From: JAOZPE01 sp964601275
GTDB taxonomy: Bacteria; Krumholzibacteriota; Krumholzibacteriia; JAJRXK01
Reading direction: 5' to 3'
DNA: 64,000 nt
NCBI GenBank assembly: GCA_964601275.1
Contig: CAZRMV010000006.1
Coordinates: forward strand, 1 to 64,000
Position numbers and translations under genes: made by a program. This document shows positions 42,065 to 50,652 of this stretch, one piece after another (the stretch's first letter is position 1; the number at the start of each line of letters is the position of its first letter). The notes beneath the pieces are model-generated. The model saw nothing but the letters and a program-made list of their open reading frames with translations. It was not told the origin of the DNA and searched no databases.

Positions 42065-42574
42065 TCAGGCCAGCGGAGGGTCCGCCGCATTCCAGGTACC
42101 GCTGCGTCCGCCTTCCTTGGCGCGCAACCACACCGGCCCCAGGATCATCCCCCGATCGACCCCCTTGAGCATGTCGTACACCGTCAGCAGCGCGGCCGCG
42201 GTCGCGGTCAAGGCTTCCATCTCCACCCCGGTGCGGGAGATGGTACGGACCTCGACCTCCACCTCCAGCACCCGGTGCCCCTCGTGTGGGGTCCACCGGA
42301 CCTCCACCTTGGTCAGAGGCAACGGATGGGCCAGGGGAATCCAGTCGCCGGTGCGCTTGGCCGCCTGCACCGCGGCCACCTGCGCCACCGAGAGAGGATC
42401 GCCCTTGGAGTTCTCGCCGGGATGACGGAGAACCTTCCAGCCCGCTTCGGAAAGACGCAGCCGTCCGGCGGCCACCGCGCGGCGGTCGCTGACCTCCTTG
42501 TCCCCCACATCGACCATCCTCGGCCGTCCGGAGTCGTCGAGGTGATGGAAACGATCTTCGCGCTCGGCGGCCAT
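42065..42574 (-). CDS. moaC: Cyclic pyranopterin monophosphate synthase MoaC
   Basis: 169 residues. VDVGDKEVSDRRAVAAG is the conserved N-terminal sequence, KGDPLSVAQVAAVQAAKRT and IPLAHPLPLTKVEV surround the active-site Lys and His residues, and RTGVEMEALTATAAALLTVYDMLKG contains the catalytic Glu and Asp (each quoted in part). It makes cPMP in molybdenum cofactor synthesis, cytoplasmic. GAGGAG lies 5 nt before the ATG. It follows mobA by 30 nt; moaA is not in the window. Confidence 0.95.
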   Translation of the reverse strand: MAAEREDRFHHLDDSGRPRMVDVGDKEVSDRRAVAAGRLRLSEAGWKVLRHPGENSKGDPLSVAQVAAVQAAKRTGDWIPLAHPLPLTKVEVRWTPHEGHRVLEVEVEVRTISRTGVEMEALTATAAALLTVYDMLKGVDRGMILGPVWLRAKEGGRSGTWNAADPPLA

Positions 42575-42604
42575 GGGCTCTCCTCGTCCGGGGCCAGGGG
42601 CCCG

Positions 42605-43204
42605 CTAGTCCTGCTTCGCCTCCGGCGGGGCGGGATCCCGCCGGTCCTCCGGGTGATTCCAGTTCCGCAGGATCCACTCGTCCTCCACCGGCAGCCAATG
42701 CACCGCCGGCGCCGGCAGCTTCTCCAGGGCGTTCACCACCGACCGCTCCCCCTCCTCCACCGCCTTCTGGAAGGTTTCCAGGGCCTCCTTCCGGTAGATG
42801 GCACACAGGGGATGGATGCGCTGTTCGCCGCGCGGGACCACCGCTGAAGCATCCGGCCGCTCCTTCGCTTCGGCCAGCAGCCGCTCCAGGAACTGGGGTC
42901 TCAGGAACGGGAGATCCGAGGCCATCACCAACAGCGGAGCCTCGACCACGTCCGCCGCGTCCGCGATCGCGGTCAACGGTCCTTCGTGAGGCCGCTTGTC
43001 CCACAACACCGCGACCCCCTCGAGCTGGGGCCGCGAAGCGTCCCGGGCGGCGACCGCCAGGTAGATGGGGGCTCCGAGGAACGACACCCGTCCGGCGGTC
43101 TCGGCCAGCAGGTGATTCTGGTTGGGAAGGGAGATGAGACGCTTGTCCCGCCCCATGCGGCGCGAACGTCCGCCGGCCAGAAGCAGGATCGAGCCCTCGA
43201 ACAT
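42605..43204 (-). CDS. mobA: Molybdenum cofactor guanylyltransferase MobA
   Basis: 199 residues. LLLAGGRSRRMGRDKRLISL is the GTP-binding loop, ASDLPFLRPQFLERLL carries the metal-binding Asp, and HPLCAIYRKEALE is the C-terminal family segment. It couples GMP to molybdopterin. The ATG shares a base with the upstream stop (TGATG). Pairing with moaC suggests molybdoenzymes are encoded elsewhere. Confidence 0.92.
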   Translation of the reverse strand: MFEGSILLLAGGRSRRMGRDKRLISLPNQNHLLAETAGRVSFLGAPIYLAVAARDASRPQLEGVAVLWDKRPHEGPLTAIADAADVVEAPLLVMASDLPFLRPQFLERLLAEAKERPDASAVVPRGEQRIHPLCAIYRKEALETFQKAVEEGERSVVNALEKLPAPAVHWLPVEDEWILRNWNHPEDRRDPAPPEAKQD

Positions 43205-43602
43205 CAAGAATGCGCGATCGGATGGTCTTTGTAGTAGTTCCGCTCGAAGACCTCATCGAAGTCGAAGCGGTCGGCGAAGTCCTCCGGCGAATCGTCCGGC
43301 GTCTTCCGCAGGACCCCCTGCTCGACCAGTTCGAACACGATGGCCCCGAAATCGTCGGTGCGGCGGATCCCCCAGGTGTTCAGGACGTGTTTGGCCATGG
43401 GACCGAACTCGGCCTTGGCAAATCTCTCGATTCCATGCACCAGTTCCTGCCCGCTCACGTGACGGAGCTCAGGCAACGACTTCAGGGTGTGGTCCAAGCC
43501 TCGCAACACGAAATCGTACGCCGCCAGGGCGTATCGACCTTCCCGCGCTCTTGCCTCCAGGCGCGCGAGCACGGCATCGAGTTCCAGCGATGGTTGACTC
43601 AC
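43204..43602 (-). CDS. Minf_1886 family uncharacterised protein
   Basis: 132 residues, mostly helical with no membrane segment. RYALAAYDFVLRGLDHTL, RHVSGQELVHGIERFAKAEFG and VLNTWGIRRTDDFGAIVFELVEQGVL match the small family named after Methylacidiphilum infernorum Minf_1886, found in several less-studied phyla and of unknown function. The GTG at 43602 was chosen because the match starts directly after it; GAGG lies 9 nt upstream. A promoter at 43641-43668 starts a unit with mobA and moaC. Confidence 0.8.
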   Translation of the reverse strand: MSQPSLELDAVLARLEARAREGRYALAAYDFVLRGLDHTLKSLPELRHVSGQELVHGIERFAKAEFGPMAKHVLNTWGIRRTDDFGAIVFELVEQGVLRKTPDDSPEDFADRFDFDEVFERNYYKDHPIAHS

Positions 43603-43640
43603 CTTCGGATTCCTCACGAGTTCGGGTGATGCTGATGCAA

Positions 43641-43668
43641 AGTCTAGAGCGGAGCGGCAGCCTGTCAA
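43641..43668 (-). promoter_or_regulatory. Sigma-70-type promoter for Minf_1886-mobA-moaC
   Basis: Consensus TTGACA (43663-43668) overlaps the bshA stop; TAGACT (43641-43646) follows after 16 bp. Predicted start near 43634, 32 nt before the GTG. Suggests the molybdenum genes are also transcribed apart from the bsh genes. Confidence 0.55.
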
Positions 43669-44816
43669 CCACACTCCCCTGAGGATCTGGTAAGTCCGTG
43701 ATAGACTTCCAGATACCGATCGACCACACACTCGGTGCAGAAGCGCCGCTTGGCCACCGCGCGGGCCGCCTCGCCGATTTCCAACGCCAGCTTCCCATCC
43801 TGCAGCACCGCCAAAGCCGAGCGGGCGTGGGCGTCGAGATCGTGGGGGTCGTGGAGAAATCCGGTGACTCCATGTTCGATGAGCTCGGGCAGGCCACCCC
43901 GATCGGTGGCGACCACCGGGGTCTGGGTACTCATCGCCTCGAGCGCCACCAGACCGAAACTCTCGTGCTCGCTGGGGAGAAGCAGCACGTCGGCCATGGC
44001 CATCAGATCCTCCATCGATTCGCAGGCGCCCAGGAAGTCCACGCGGTCGGCGATTCCCAGTTCCCGCGCGAGCCGCTCTCCGTTGGGCCGTTCCGGGCCA
44101 TCGCCCACGATGATCAGACGCGCATCGATCTTCTCGGCGATCCGCTGGAAGATGCGGATGACGCCGTCGAGGTTCTTCACCGGACGCAAGTTGCTGGCAT
44201 GCACCACCAGCTTCTCTCCATGCGACGCCAAGGGATTCTCCCGGCGCAGATCAGGGCGGGGCCGGAACACCTCGGTGTCGACGAAGTTGTGGATGACCTC
44301 GATCCGCCTCTCGGTCTCGAAGACCCGTCGCGTCTCCTTCTCGAGGAACCGGCTCACCGCGGTCACCGCGTCACTCTGGTCGATGAGGAACTGGGTAAGC
44401 AGCCAGAATCCCGGTTCCTGGCCCACCAGGGTGATGTCCGTGCCGTGCAGGGTGGTGACCATCTTCAGGTCACAGGACTCGAGCATCTTCTTGGCGAGGT
44501 AGGCGGACGCCGCGTGGGGAATGGCGTAATGGACGTGCAGGATGTCGAGCCGGTGATAGCGTGCGACCTCGGCCATCTTCGTGGCCAGGGCCAGGGTGTA
44601 GGGAGCATGGGGAAACGCCGGGTAGTGCGCGGTCTGCACTTCGTGGAAGAAGATCTCCGACTGGAAGCGTCGCAAGCGCACCGGCAGCGCGTTGGAGATG
44701 AAGTGCACCTCGTGGCCTCGATCGGCGAGAGCCAGTCCCAGCTCGGTCGCCACGACTCCGCTGCCCCCGTGGGCCGCGAACGATGTCATTCCGATCCGCA
44801 ACCGATCTTCGATCAT
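43665..44816 (-). CDS. bshA: N-acetyl-alpha-D-glucosaminyl L-malate synthase BshA
   Basis: 383 residues, GT4 family. RIGMTSFAAHGGSGVVATELG is matched closely by the BshA opening (quoted here as FAAHGGSGVVATELG), HVHYAIPHAASAYLA and TLHGTDITLVG mark the malate/UDP-GlcNAc site region, and SEHESFGLVALEAM is the donor-binding E-x7-E motif. BshA joins GlcNAc from UDP-GlcNAc to L-malate, the first bacillithiol step. ATG 44816, with AAGGGA 7 nt upstream, was chosen; ATG 44852 in an ATGA overlap with bshB would add 12 residues. All three pathway genes are adjacent. Confidence 0.92.
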   Translation of the reverse strand: MIEDRLRIGMTSFAAHGGSGVVATELGLALADRGHEVHFISNALPVRLRRFQSEIFFHEVQTAHYPAFPHAPYTLALATKMAEVARYHRLDILHVHYAIPHAASAYLAKKMLESCDLKMVTTLHGTDITLVGQEPGFWLLTQFLIDQSDAVTAVSRFLEKETRRVFETERRIEVIHNFVDTEVFRPRPDLRRENPLASHGEKLVVHASNLRPVKNLDGVIRIFQRIAEKIDARLIIVGDGPERPNGERLARELGIADRVDFLGACESMEDLMAMADVLLLPSEHESFGLVALEAMSTQTPVVATDRGGLPELIEHGVTGFLHDPHDLDAHARSALAVLQDGKLALEIGEAARAVAKRRFCTECVVDRYLEVYHGLTRSSGECG

Positions 44817-44848
44817 CTTCTCGTCCCTTCGATCGCCTCGCGACCCCT

Positions 44849-45580
44849 TCATCCTCCGAAGAGCTCGCCCATCCGCTCGGCCAACAGCGGCCGCTCCAGG
44901 ACGAAGGCCTCGGCGTAGTCGACCCCGGCCTGGGATCCCCAATGTCTCAGCCGCGCCTCCACGCCCTCCAGGAAACCGGGGCGATTGATGAAGGTGTCCC
45001 GGCCGCCTTCCTGCGGCGTGAACTGGCTGCGATGGCACCGCAAGGCGGCCCGCCGCTGCTCCATCGACGCGCTCACGTCCACGTAGAACGAAATGGGGGG
45101 GACATGGTGACCGGGGTAGTACGCCAACACATCGGGTCGGTGCGGCGTTCCCGGGGCTTGGTAGCGCTCCACTCCCGCGAAGAAGCCGGCTCTTCTGGCC
45201 AGCTCTCCCGCCGCTTCATGATCGGGATGCCGGTCGCGGGAGAAGGGAGCGAAGATCCAACGAGGCCGGGTCCGGCGGATGAGTTCGACCACCGCGGCAA
45301 GCTGCGAGTCGTCCCTCGGGTCGATTCCGCCGTCCGGGAGCCCGAGCACCGGACGCTCGCCCGAAAGACCCAGGGCGCGTGCGGCCTCCTGGCTCTCGCG
45401 CCGGCGCGAGGGCACGTCTCCGTTGGTGGAGAGCTCCCCGGCGGTGAGATCGGCGATCATCACCCGTCTTCCCCGGCCGGCCAGCCGGGCGACGGTGCCT
45501 CCGCAGAACAGCTCGACATCGTCCGGATGCGGCGAAAGGAACAGGGCCTCCAGTCTGATGCCTTCCTCCAGGTGATCCAT
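44849..45580 (-). CDS. bshB1: Bacillithiol biosynthesis deacetylase BshB1
   Basis: 243 residues of the PIG-L/LmbE deacetylase family. LSPHPDDVELFCGGTVARL holds the zinc-binding His-Pro-Asp-Asp, DLTAGELSTNGD and SRDRHPDHEAAGEL the remaining zinc and substrate residues. It removes the acetyl group from GlcNAc-malate. The GelSTnG segment is typical of BshB1 rather than mycothiol MshB. Its ATG shares a base with the bshC stop (TGATG). Confidence 0.92.
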   Translation of the reverse strand: MDHLEEGIRLEALFLSPHPDDVELFCGGTVARLAGRGRRVMIADLTAGELSTNGDVPSRRRESQEAARALGLSGERPVLGLPDGGIDPRDDSQLAAVVELIRRTRPRWIFAPFSRDRHPDHEAAGELARRAGFFAGVERYQAPGTPHRPDVLAYYPGHHVPPISFYVDVSASMEQRRAALRCHRSQFTPQEGGRDTFINRPGFLEGVEARLRHWGSQAGVDYAEAFVLERPLLAERMGELFGG

Positions 45581-47178
45581 CACTCTCGATCCCTTCGTGG
45601 TCTTGCGTGATCCATCGAACGCAGCACGCGGTACCCCGGCGTGCGGCCATCGAGGAGATCCTGGGCGTAGCGGTCGGCGAGAAAGTGGAGGAGGGCGGCG
45701 TAGTCCTCTCCCCACCACTTCCAACCGTTCACCCAGGAGAAGATGCGTTCCTGCGGCTTGCCCCCCGGCGCCAGGAACTCCGGACCGACCGACACTTCCC
45801 GGCGTTTCAGCGATTCCCTTTCCAGCGCTTGCTCCACCCCTTCCACGGCCCCGCGCATGCGGGACAGGGCCCGTCGGAGCGGCTTGGCGTCGGCGACCTC
45901 CCCCACCTTCCCGGCGAAGCGCTCCGCCGCTTCGTCGACTTCCCTTCGAAGCTCCTCCACCTGCGCCTTCCAGGATCGGGGCATCAATGTCCTCGCCAGC
46001 TGCCGATGACTCGCCCCGCCTCCGGCCAGGAGCGCCCGCTGTTCTTCCGGAGCCGCCGGCCAGTCGAGTTCCCGCGGCCAGACGATGCAGTGCGGGCGCG
46101 GCGCGGGAGCGGAGGCCTGCACCTCAAGGATGGGATAGACCGGGGCAAGCTGGGCGTGATAGAGGAGCTCCGCGGGTCCCAGGACCTGGGCCACCGGCGC
46201 CAGGACCGCATCCTGCCAGGGAGGGCGCAACAGGACCGAGGGTGAGAGCGTGGCGGCCTGGGATTCTTCGATTGCAGCGAACTCCCCCGGACGGATCTTC
46301 ACCCGTCGGTTCCCCTCGAGCCGAAACAGCGCGCTCTGCAGCGCGACGGCGGAGACGGGCCGCCCGAAACCGCCCTCCTCCAGGAGATCGCCCCGTCGAC
46401 CCGCCGCCTCGGCAATCTCCTCGTGGCATTCCATGTACTTCGCGAAGAGCGGCCAACCCAGTTCCTTCAGGCGCGACGATCGGGCGTCGACCACGACAAG
46501 TCCGGCGTCGGCGAAGGTCTCCAGGAATTGCGCCTGGGTCCTCTCCCCAAGGTCGAGATCGCTCGGAGGCAACGCGAAGCCGGACTTCTCCCACCACCGA
46601 AGCTCTTCCCTCATCGACTGCAAGGCCGCGGTCTCGACCGGCGCCACTTCCTCTCCTGCGATCGCCCCCACCACCTCCCCCGCGCGGTGGACCTTCGCCG
46701 GCAGACGCGCGCGCATGGGACGCCCCGACGCGTCCTCGACCCAGGCGACCCGCGCCTCCTCGAAATCGGCATCGTCCGCACCGCACCAGTAGACCGGCAC
46801 CACCTTACGTTGCCACCGTTGGGACAAGGTCCGCGCCAGACCCACTGCCCCCGCGATCTTCCAGACCGAATACAGCGGACCCCCCAGAAGGGTGGGTTGT
46901 TGCCCGGTGATCACACAGGGAGCTCCTCCGGCCAGTTCCTCCAGGTTCTCCAGGCTCGCCCGAGACGCCCGCAGCCGCCGGTGGGTGTCCACCAACTCCC
47001 GGTGGAACCGCTCGTCCGGCCATGCCGATCCGCTGCGAGGAGATTCCCCCCCGCTGAACCTTGCCGCCGCCGGCCCCGGGACGTCGACGCCCTGCAGCCA
47101 CGCCTTGAGGTAGTCGGAGACCCCCGGCAGAACCTCCACCGGAGCGGGAGCGATCCCGAATCCCACCCGCAAACCCAC
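45580..47178 (-). CDS. bshC: Bacillithiol biosynthesis cysteine-adding enzyme BshC
   Basis: 532 residues, the usual length. The N-terminal half contains CVITGQQPTLLGGPLYSVWK and VPVYWCGADDADFEEAR, matching the nucleotide-binding core of BshC (ITGQQ and W-x-x-x-x-D-x-D/DFEE motifs); a coiled coil lies in the C-terminal third, followed by the closing PGGKPQERIFSW and YAALLHFLA segments. BshC is the proposed ligase adding cysteine to GlcN-malate. It starts with GTG whose G is the last base of the preceding stop (TAGTG). Confidence 0.93.
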   Translation of the reverse strand: MGLRVGFGIAPAPVEVLPGVSDYLKAWLQGVDVPGPAAARFSGGESPRSGSAWPDERFHRELVDTHRRLRASRASLENLEELAGGAPCVITGQQPTLLGGPLYSVWKIAGAVGLARTLSQRWQRKVVPVYWCGADDADFEEARVAWVEDASGRPMRARLPAKVHRAGEVVGAIAGEEVAPVETAALQSMREELRWWEKSGFALPPSDLDLGERTQAQFLETFADAGLVVVDARSSRLKELGWPLFAKYMECHEEIAEAAGRRGDLLEEGGFGRPVSAVALQSALFRLEGNRRVKIRPGEFAAIEESQAATLSPSVLLRPPWQDAVLAPVAQVLGPAELLYHAQLAPVYPILEVQASAPAPRPHCIVWPRELDWPAAPEEQRALLAGGGASHRQLARTLMPRSWKAQVEELRREVDEAAERFAGKVGEVADAKPLRRALSRMRGAVEGVEQALERESLKRREVSVGPEFLAPGGKPQERIFSWVNGWKWWGEDYAALLHFLADRYAQDLLDGRTPGYRVLRSMDHARPRRDRE

Positions 47179-47915
47179 TACCCCTTCTCCTTCCTCAGGC
47201 GCAGGATCTGACGAGGACTCTCCTCTTCATCGAACGCGCCGCCCTCGTAATCTCCCCACCGCCGGTCGAGGACCAGCCGGGATGCTTTCGTCATCTCCTC
47301 CAGGTCGCCGGGAGTGAAGAGCATGACCCGTTCTTCGTACTCCATGAGCTGACCATCGCTCTTTCGGGTCAACCGGACTTCCTTCACCACGCGGAGCGGT
47401 TCCGTCTCGAGCCTCCGCTTCTCCTCCACCCGCAACCCCCCCGTCTCCCGCCGGCTGAACGGAACCAGGCCCCGGAGCAAGGGCGCGGGATTGGGAATGT
47501 CCAGGACGACCCCCACCCGCGCGACGCGCGACATCTCCCCAAGCAGCGCGCGATGCTCCGAGACGGTCTCGAAGTACCCGAAGGAGGTGAAGAGCGACAG
47601 GACCCAGTCGACTCCGCGATCCGCCAGGGGGATCCGGCGCATGTCACACCGGACGAGACGGGCGCGCGGAACCACCTCCCTCGCCTGCCGCAGGAGATCG
47701 CCGGAGAGATCGAGACCAACCGCCCATGCTCCCTCCTTCTCCAGCGCGGCAAGGTAACGCCCTCCTCCGCAGGCCACGTCCGCGACCTGCACTCCCTTCA
47801 GGGCCGGCGGCGGGAAGATCATCCTCAAGACGCGTTCTGCCTCGGCGGCATCCCGATGCGCGTACAACTCGAGGTACTGCGCCTGGAAGGCCTGCTCGAA
47901 CCAAGGGCGTATCAC
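47178..47915 (-). CDS. Class I SAM-dependent methyltransferase
   Basis: 245 residues. VADVACGGGRYLAALEKEG is motif I (E/DxGxG type), VGLDLS the ribose-binding acid, and CDMRRIPLADRGVDWVLSLF motifs II-III. Substrate is unknown. It starts with GTG in a GTGA overlap with the MEMO1-family gene and runs into bshC by one base, so it is coupled to the bacillithiol genes. The neighbourhood hints at a substrate of redox or thiol chemistry, but only by position. Confidence 0.85.
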   Translation of the reverse strand: MIRPWFEQAFQAQYLELYAHRDAAEAERVLRMIFPPPALKGVQVADVACGGGRYLAALEKEGAWAVGLDLSGDLLRQAREVVPRARLVRCDMRRIPLADRGVDWVLSLFTSFGYFETVSEHRALLGEMSRVARVGVVLDIPNPAPLLRGLVPFSRRETGGLRVEEKRRLETEPLRVVKEVRLTRKSDGQLMEYEERVMLFTPGDLEEMTKASRLVLDRRWGDYEGGAFDEEESPRQILRLRKEKG

Positions 47916-48727
47916 CGCCGTTCGTTCCCGACGGCGAGCGCGGAGAGATACCCCACGACCTGGCTTCTGTCCCCGCTGGCCTCGCTGCTGTCCGTCTGGT
48001 GCAACACCTGGAATCGTCCTCCCAGATTCCTCGTCATCTCCATGAGACCCAGGACCGGACCCGCGCCACAGGCCTGGGTCGCGCCCGTACTCAGGGCCCT
48101 GGCCATCTCCTCGGGATCACCCGCCTCCAGCAAGCGGCGGAAACGCCCGTCCAGCACCGCCGCTTCGTCCAGGGGAAAGTAATGGGAGAGATCCGAACTG
48201 GCGATGGCCAGAACGCCTTCCTCCCGCCACAGACGGGCCAGCACCTCGCCCACTTCCTGGGCCACCGCCCAGTCGGGAGGCCCGAAGATCATCTCGACCA
48301 CGCGACAGGACGGCAGCGCGCGCCGGATCAGAGGCAATTGCACCTCGACCGAATGCTCCGGGAAGGCTTCACCCTGCGAACGCGGTCCCAGCCGCTGCTG
48401 GAGCTTCGCGGCAAGATCCCGATCGCACGGAACACTTCCGAGGGGGGTCTGGTAACCCTCCACGTCGAAGACCCTGACCCCGTCGATGGCCACCCGGTGG
48501 CTGGGGCCCATGAGAACGATGCTCCCGGGGGCGCGATCCTCCAGGGCTCCGATCGCGCGCGCCGCGGTGCGTCCCGAATAGACGTATCCGGCATGGGGCA
48601 CGATCGCCCCGAAGGGCTCACCCTCGAGTTCGCGGGGGGTCGTCTCCAGGGCCTCATCGACCCACTCCTGGAGCACCTCCGGCTCGCCCGGATAGAAGCT
48701 CCCATCGAATGCACTGGTCAATTGCAT
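47912..48727 (-). CDS. MEMO1 family protein (AmmeMemoRadiSam system protein B-like)
   Basis: 271 residues. AIVPHAGYVYSGRTAARA, LMGPSHRVAIDG, FPEHSVEVQLPLIRRALP and IASSDLSHYFPLDEA carry the conserved His/Asp metal-site-like residues of MEMO1, structurally related to class III extradiol dioxygenases; the C-terminal TQACGAGPVLGLMEM also fits. Function in bacteria is unproven. The usual radical-SAM and AMMECR1 partners are not next to it. It begins 3 nt after nadB. Confidence 0.88.
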   Translation of the reverse strand: MQLTSAFDGSFYPGEPEVLQEWVDEALETTPRELEGEPFGAIVPHAGYVYSGRTAARAIGALEDRAPGSIVLMGPSHRVAIDGVRVFDVEGYQTPLGSVPCDRDLAAKLQQRLGPRSQGEAFPEHSVEVQLPLIRRALPSCRVVEMIFGPPDWAVAQEVGEVLARLWREEGVLAIASSDLSHYFPLDEAAVLDGRFRRLLEAGDPEEMARALSTGATQACGAGPVLGLMEMTRNLGGRFQVLHQTDSSEASGDRSQVVGYLSALAVGNERR

Positions 48728-48730
48728 CGT

Positions 48731-50338
48731 TCACCCCCTTTTCAAGGGATTCAACCAGGGCTCCTCACCTTTGCGAAGAAAGGTGTCGCCCAGAAAGTTC
48801 CGGTCGTCCCGCTTCGGGTATTGCGCGATGTTGTGCAAACCCCGGCTTTCCCGGCGGAACATCGCGCACCGCACCACCAGGCTTCCCAACCGGGTGACGT
48901 TCCGCAGTTCGTGGATCTCCACGTCCGGCCTCTGCTTCCGGCAGATCCGGTCGGCCTGATCGGCCATTTCGTCCATCCGCCGCAGCGCCACTTCCAACCA
49001 CTGGAGGTCCCTCTGGATTCCCACGTAGTCCCACATGGTCTTCCGGGCGATTTCCCAATCGTGTTGCAGCGGGGTGCGGGCATGTTCTCCCGTGCCGAGC
49101 TCGGGCAGGACGGCCGGCTTTCCGAGCTCCGCGCCCTCCCGCCAGCGCCGGGAGATCTCCCGGGCCGCCGCTTCGCCGAAGTGCAGCGCTTCCAGGAGAC
49201 TGTTCGAGGCCAGGCGGTTGGCTCCATGGATCCCGGTCATCGCCGCTTCTCCGACCACGAAGAGATGGGGCAGGTCGCTCGCACCGTGCTCATCGGTCAC
49301 CACTCCGCCGCACGCATAATGCGCGGCCGGGACCACCGGCAGCGGCTCCTTGGTCAAGTCGAAGCCGTAATCGAGACACCGGGCCCGGATGTTGGGAAAG
49401 CGCTCCGCGGCCTGCTGGGGAGGAATCACCGTCGCGTCGAGCAGGACATGGTCGTCTCCCCGCTTCTTCATTTCTGCGTCGATCGCCCGCGCGACGACGT
49501 CCCGGGGGGCCAGGTCGGCGAGTTCATGGTACCGCTGCATGAAGGCTTCCCCGTCCAGGGTGCGCAGGACCGCGCCCTCTCCACGCAGCGCCTCGCTGAT
49601 CAGGAAGCTCTTGGCCCGCGGGTGGAACAGGCAGGTGGGATGGAACTGTTCGAACTCGAGGTTGGCCAGGGTCGCGCCGGCCCGCCAGGCCATCGCCACG
49701 CCGTCTCCGGTGGCGATGTCCGGATTGCTGGTGTAGCGATAGACCTTCCCGGATCCGCCGGTGGCGAGCACGGTGAACCGCGCCCGGTGCACCGCGACGT
49801 CCCCTCGACGTTCGTCCAGGACCAGCGCACCCACGACCTTGCCATCGCCGTCCAGGAGAAGGTCGATGGCGAAATGGTCTTCCAGCACCTGGACCGAGGG
49901 GTGGGCCCGGACCGCCGCGACCATGGCGCGTTCCACCTCGCGGCCGGTGAAATCGCCGGCATGGAGGACCCGGCGGCGGCTGTGTCCCCCCTCCCGTCCC
50001 ATTTCGTAACTCCCATCCTCGAGGGTGGCGAACTGCAACCCCACCGCCAGAAGGCCCTCGATCAGGCGGGGACCGTTCTCCACCATGGTCCGTACCCGCT
50101 CCTCGTTGCACAGACCCGCGCCCGCTCTCAGGGTGTCCTGGACGTGCAATTCGAAATCGTCGTCCTTGCCCATCACCGCGGCGATCCCACCCTGGGCGCG
50201 GTCGGTGTTCGAGTGGAAATCCCTGGACTTGGTCACGATCCGCACTTGGAGGTGGTCGGCGAGACTCAACGCGGTCCGCAGCCCGGCCAGGCCGCTTCCC
50301 ACCACCAGGACGTCCACCAGGGGATACTCGCTCATCAT
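48731..50338 (-). CDS. nadB: L-aspartate oxidase
   Basis: 535 residues. The FAD loop VLVVGSGLAGLRTALSLA, the QGGIAAVMG segment, LATGGSGKVYRYTSNPD, FEQFHPTCLF and GGVVTDEHGASDLPHLFVVGE (in parts) identify the succinate dehydrogenase/NadB family, and the HGANRLASNSLLEAL stretch marks the substrate site. It oxidises aspartate to iminoaspartate, first step of NAD synthesis. ATG 50338 with AAGGG 5 nt upstream was taken; a GTG at 50344 is the alternative. nadA and nadC are not in the window. Confidence 0.93.
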   Translation of the reverse strand: MMSEYPLVDVLVVGSGLAGLRTALSLADHLQVRIVTKSRDFHSNTDRAQGGIAAVMGKDDDFELHVQDTLRAGAGLCNEERVRTMVENGPRLIEGLLAVGLQFATLEDGSYEMGREGGHSRRRVLHAGDFTGREVERAMVAAVRAHPSVQVLEDHFAIDLLLDGDGKVVGALVLDERRGDVAVHRARFTVLATGGSGKVYRYTSNPDIATGDGVAMAWRAGATLANLEFEQFHPTCLFHPRAKSFLISEALRGEGAVLRTLDGEAFMQRYHELADLAPRDVVARAIDAEMKKRGDDHVLLDATVIPPQQAAERFPNIRARCLDYGFDLTKEPLPVVPAAHYACGGVVTDEHGASDLPHLFVVGEAAMTGIHGANRLASNSLLEALHFGEAAAREISRRWREGAELGKPAVLPELGTGEHARTPLQHDWEIARKTMWDYVGIQRDLQWLEVALRRMDEMADQADRICRKQRPDVEIHELRNVTRLGSLVVRCAMFRRESRGLHNIAQYPKRDDRNFLGDTFLRKGEEPWLNPLKRG

Positions 50339-50652
50339 GGTCACCCTTCCTTTCCCATCGCCCCTACTCTAGACCAAGGACGCCGCGATGGCGAAGAGGG
50401 ACGGACTCTCCCTTCCGGACCCCGGGTTGCAGCTTGCAGCCATCGCTTGCCCCCGGCTGGGCAAGCTGCCCCATCACGAGCCCAACCCCTTGATTCCGGC
50501 CCGAAACCGGCCTCCTGCCGCCGATCTGGAGACCGGGATGGATGGCATACCCCTTGCTCGATACCCAGCGGCGCCCGCGGCCTCTGCCGCCGGGTCCCCG
50601 GTTTCGTGAATTCCAGCGTTGCGGCCGCCGCGCCGCCCAAGGGAGGATTTCC
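50339..50652. other. Divergent intergenic region between nadB and a lipoprotein gene
   Basis: About 314 bp with no convincing gene. It holds the weak nadB promoter and a perfect hairpin at 50445-50466 (GCTTGCCC/GGGCAAGC, 6-nt loop). No clear plus-strand promoter was found before the lipoprotein gene. Confidence 0.5.
50366..50395 (-). promoter_or_regulatory. Weak promoter candidate before nadB
   Basis: TAGAGT (50366-50371) lies 18 bp from TTCGCC (50390-50395) in the leftward direction. The -10 agrees with CTAGA-type boxes elsewhere in the window, but the -35 is poor. Confidence 0.3.
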
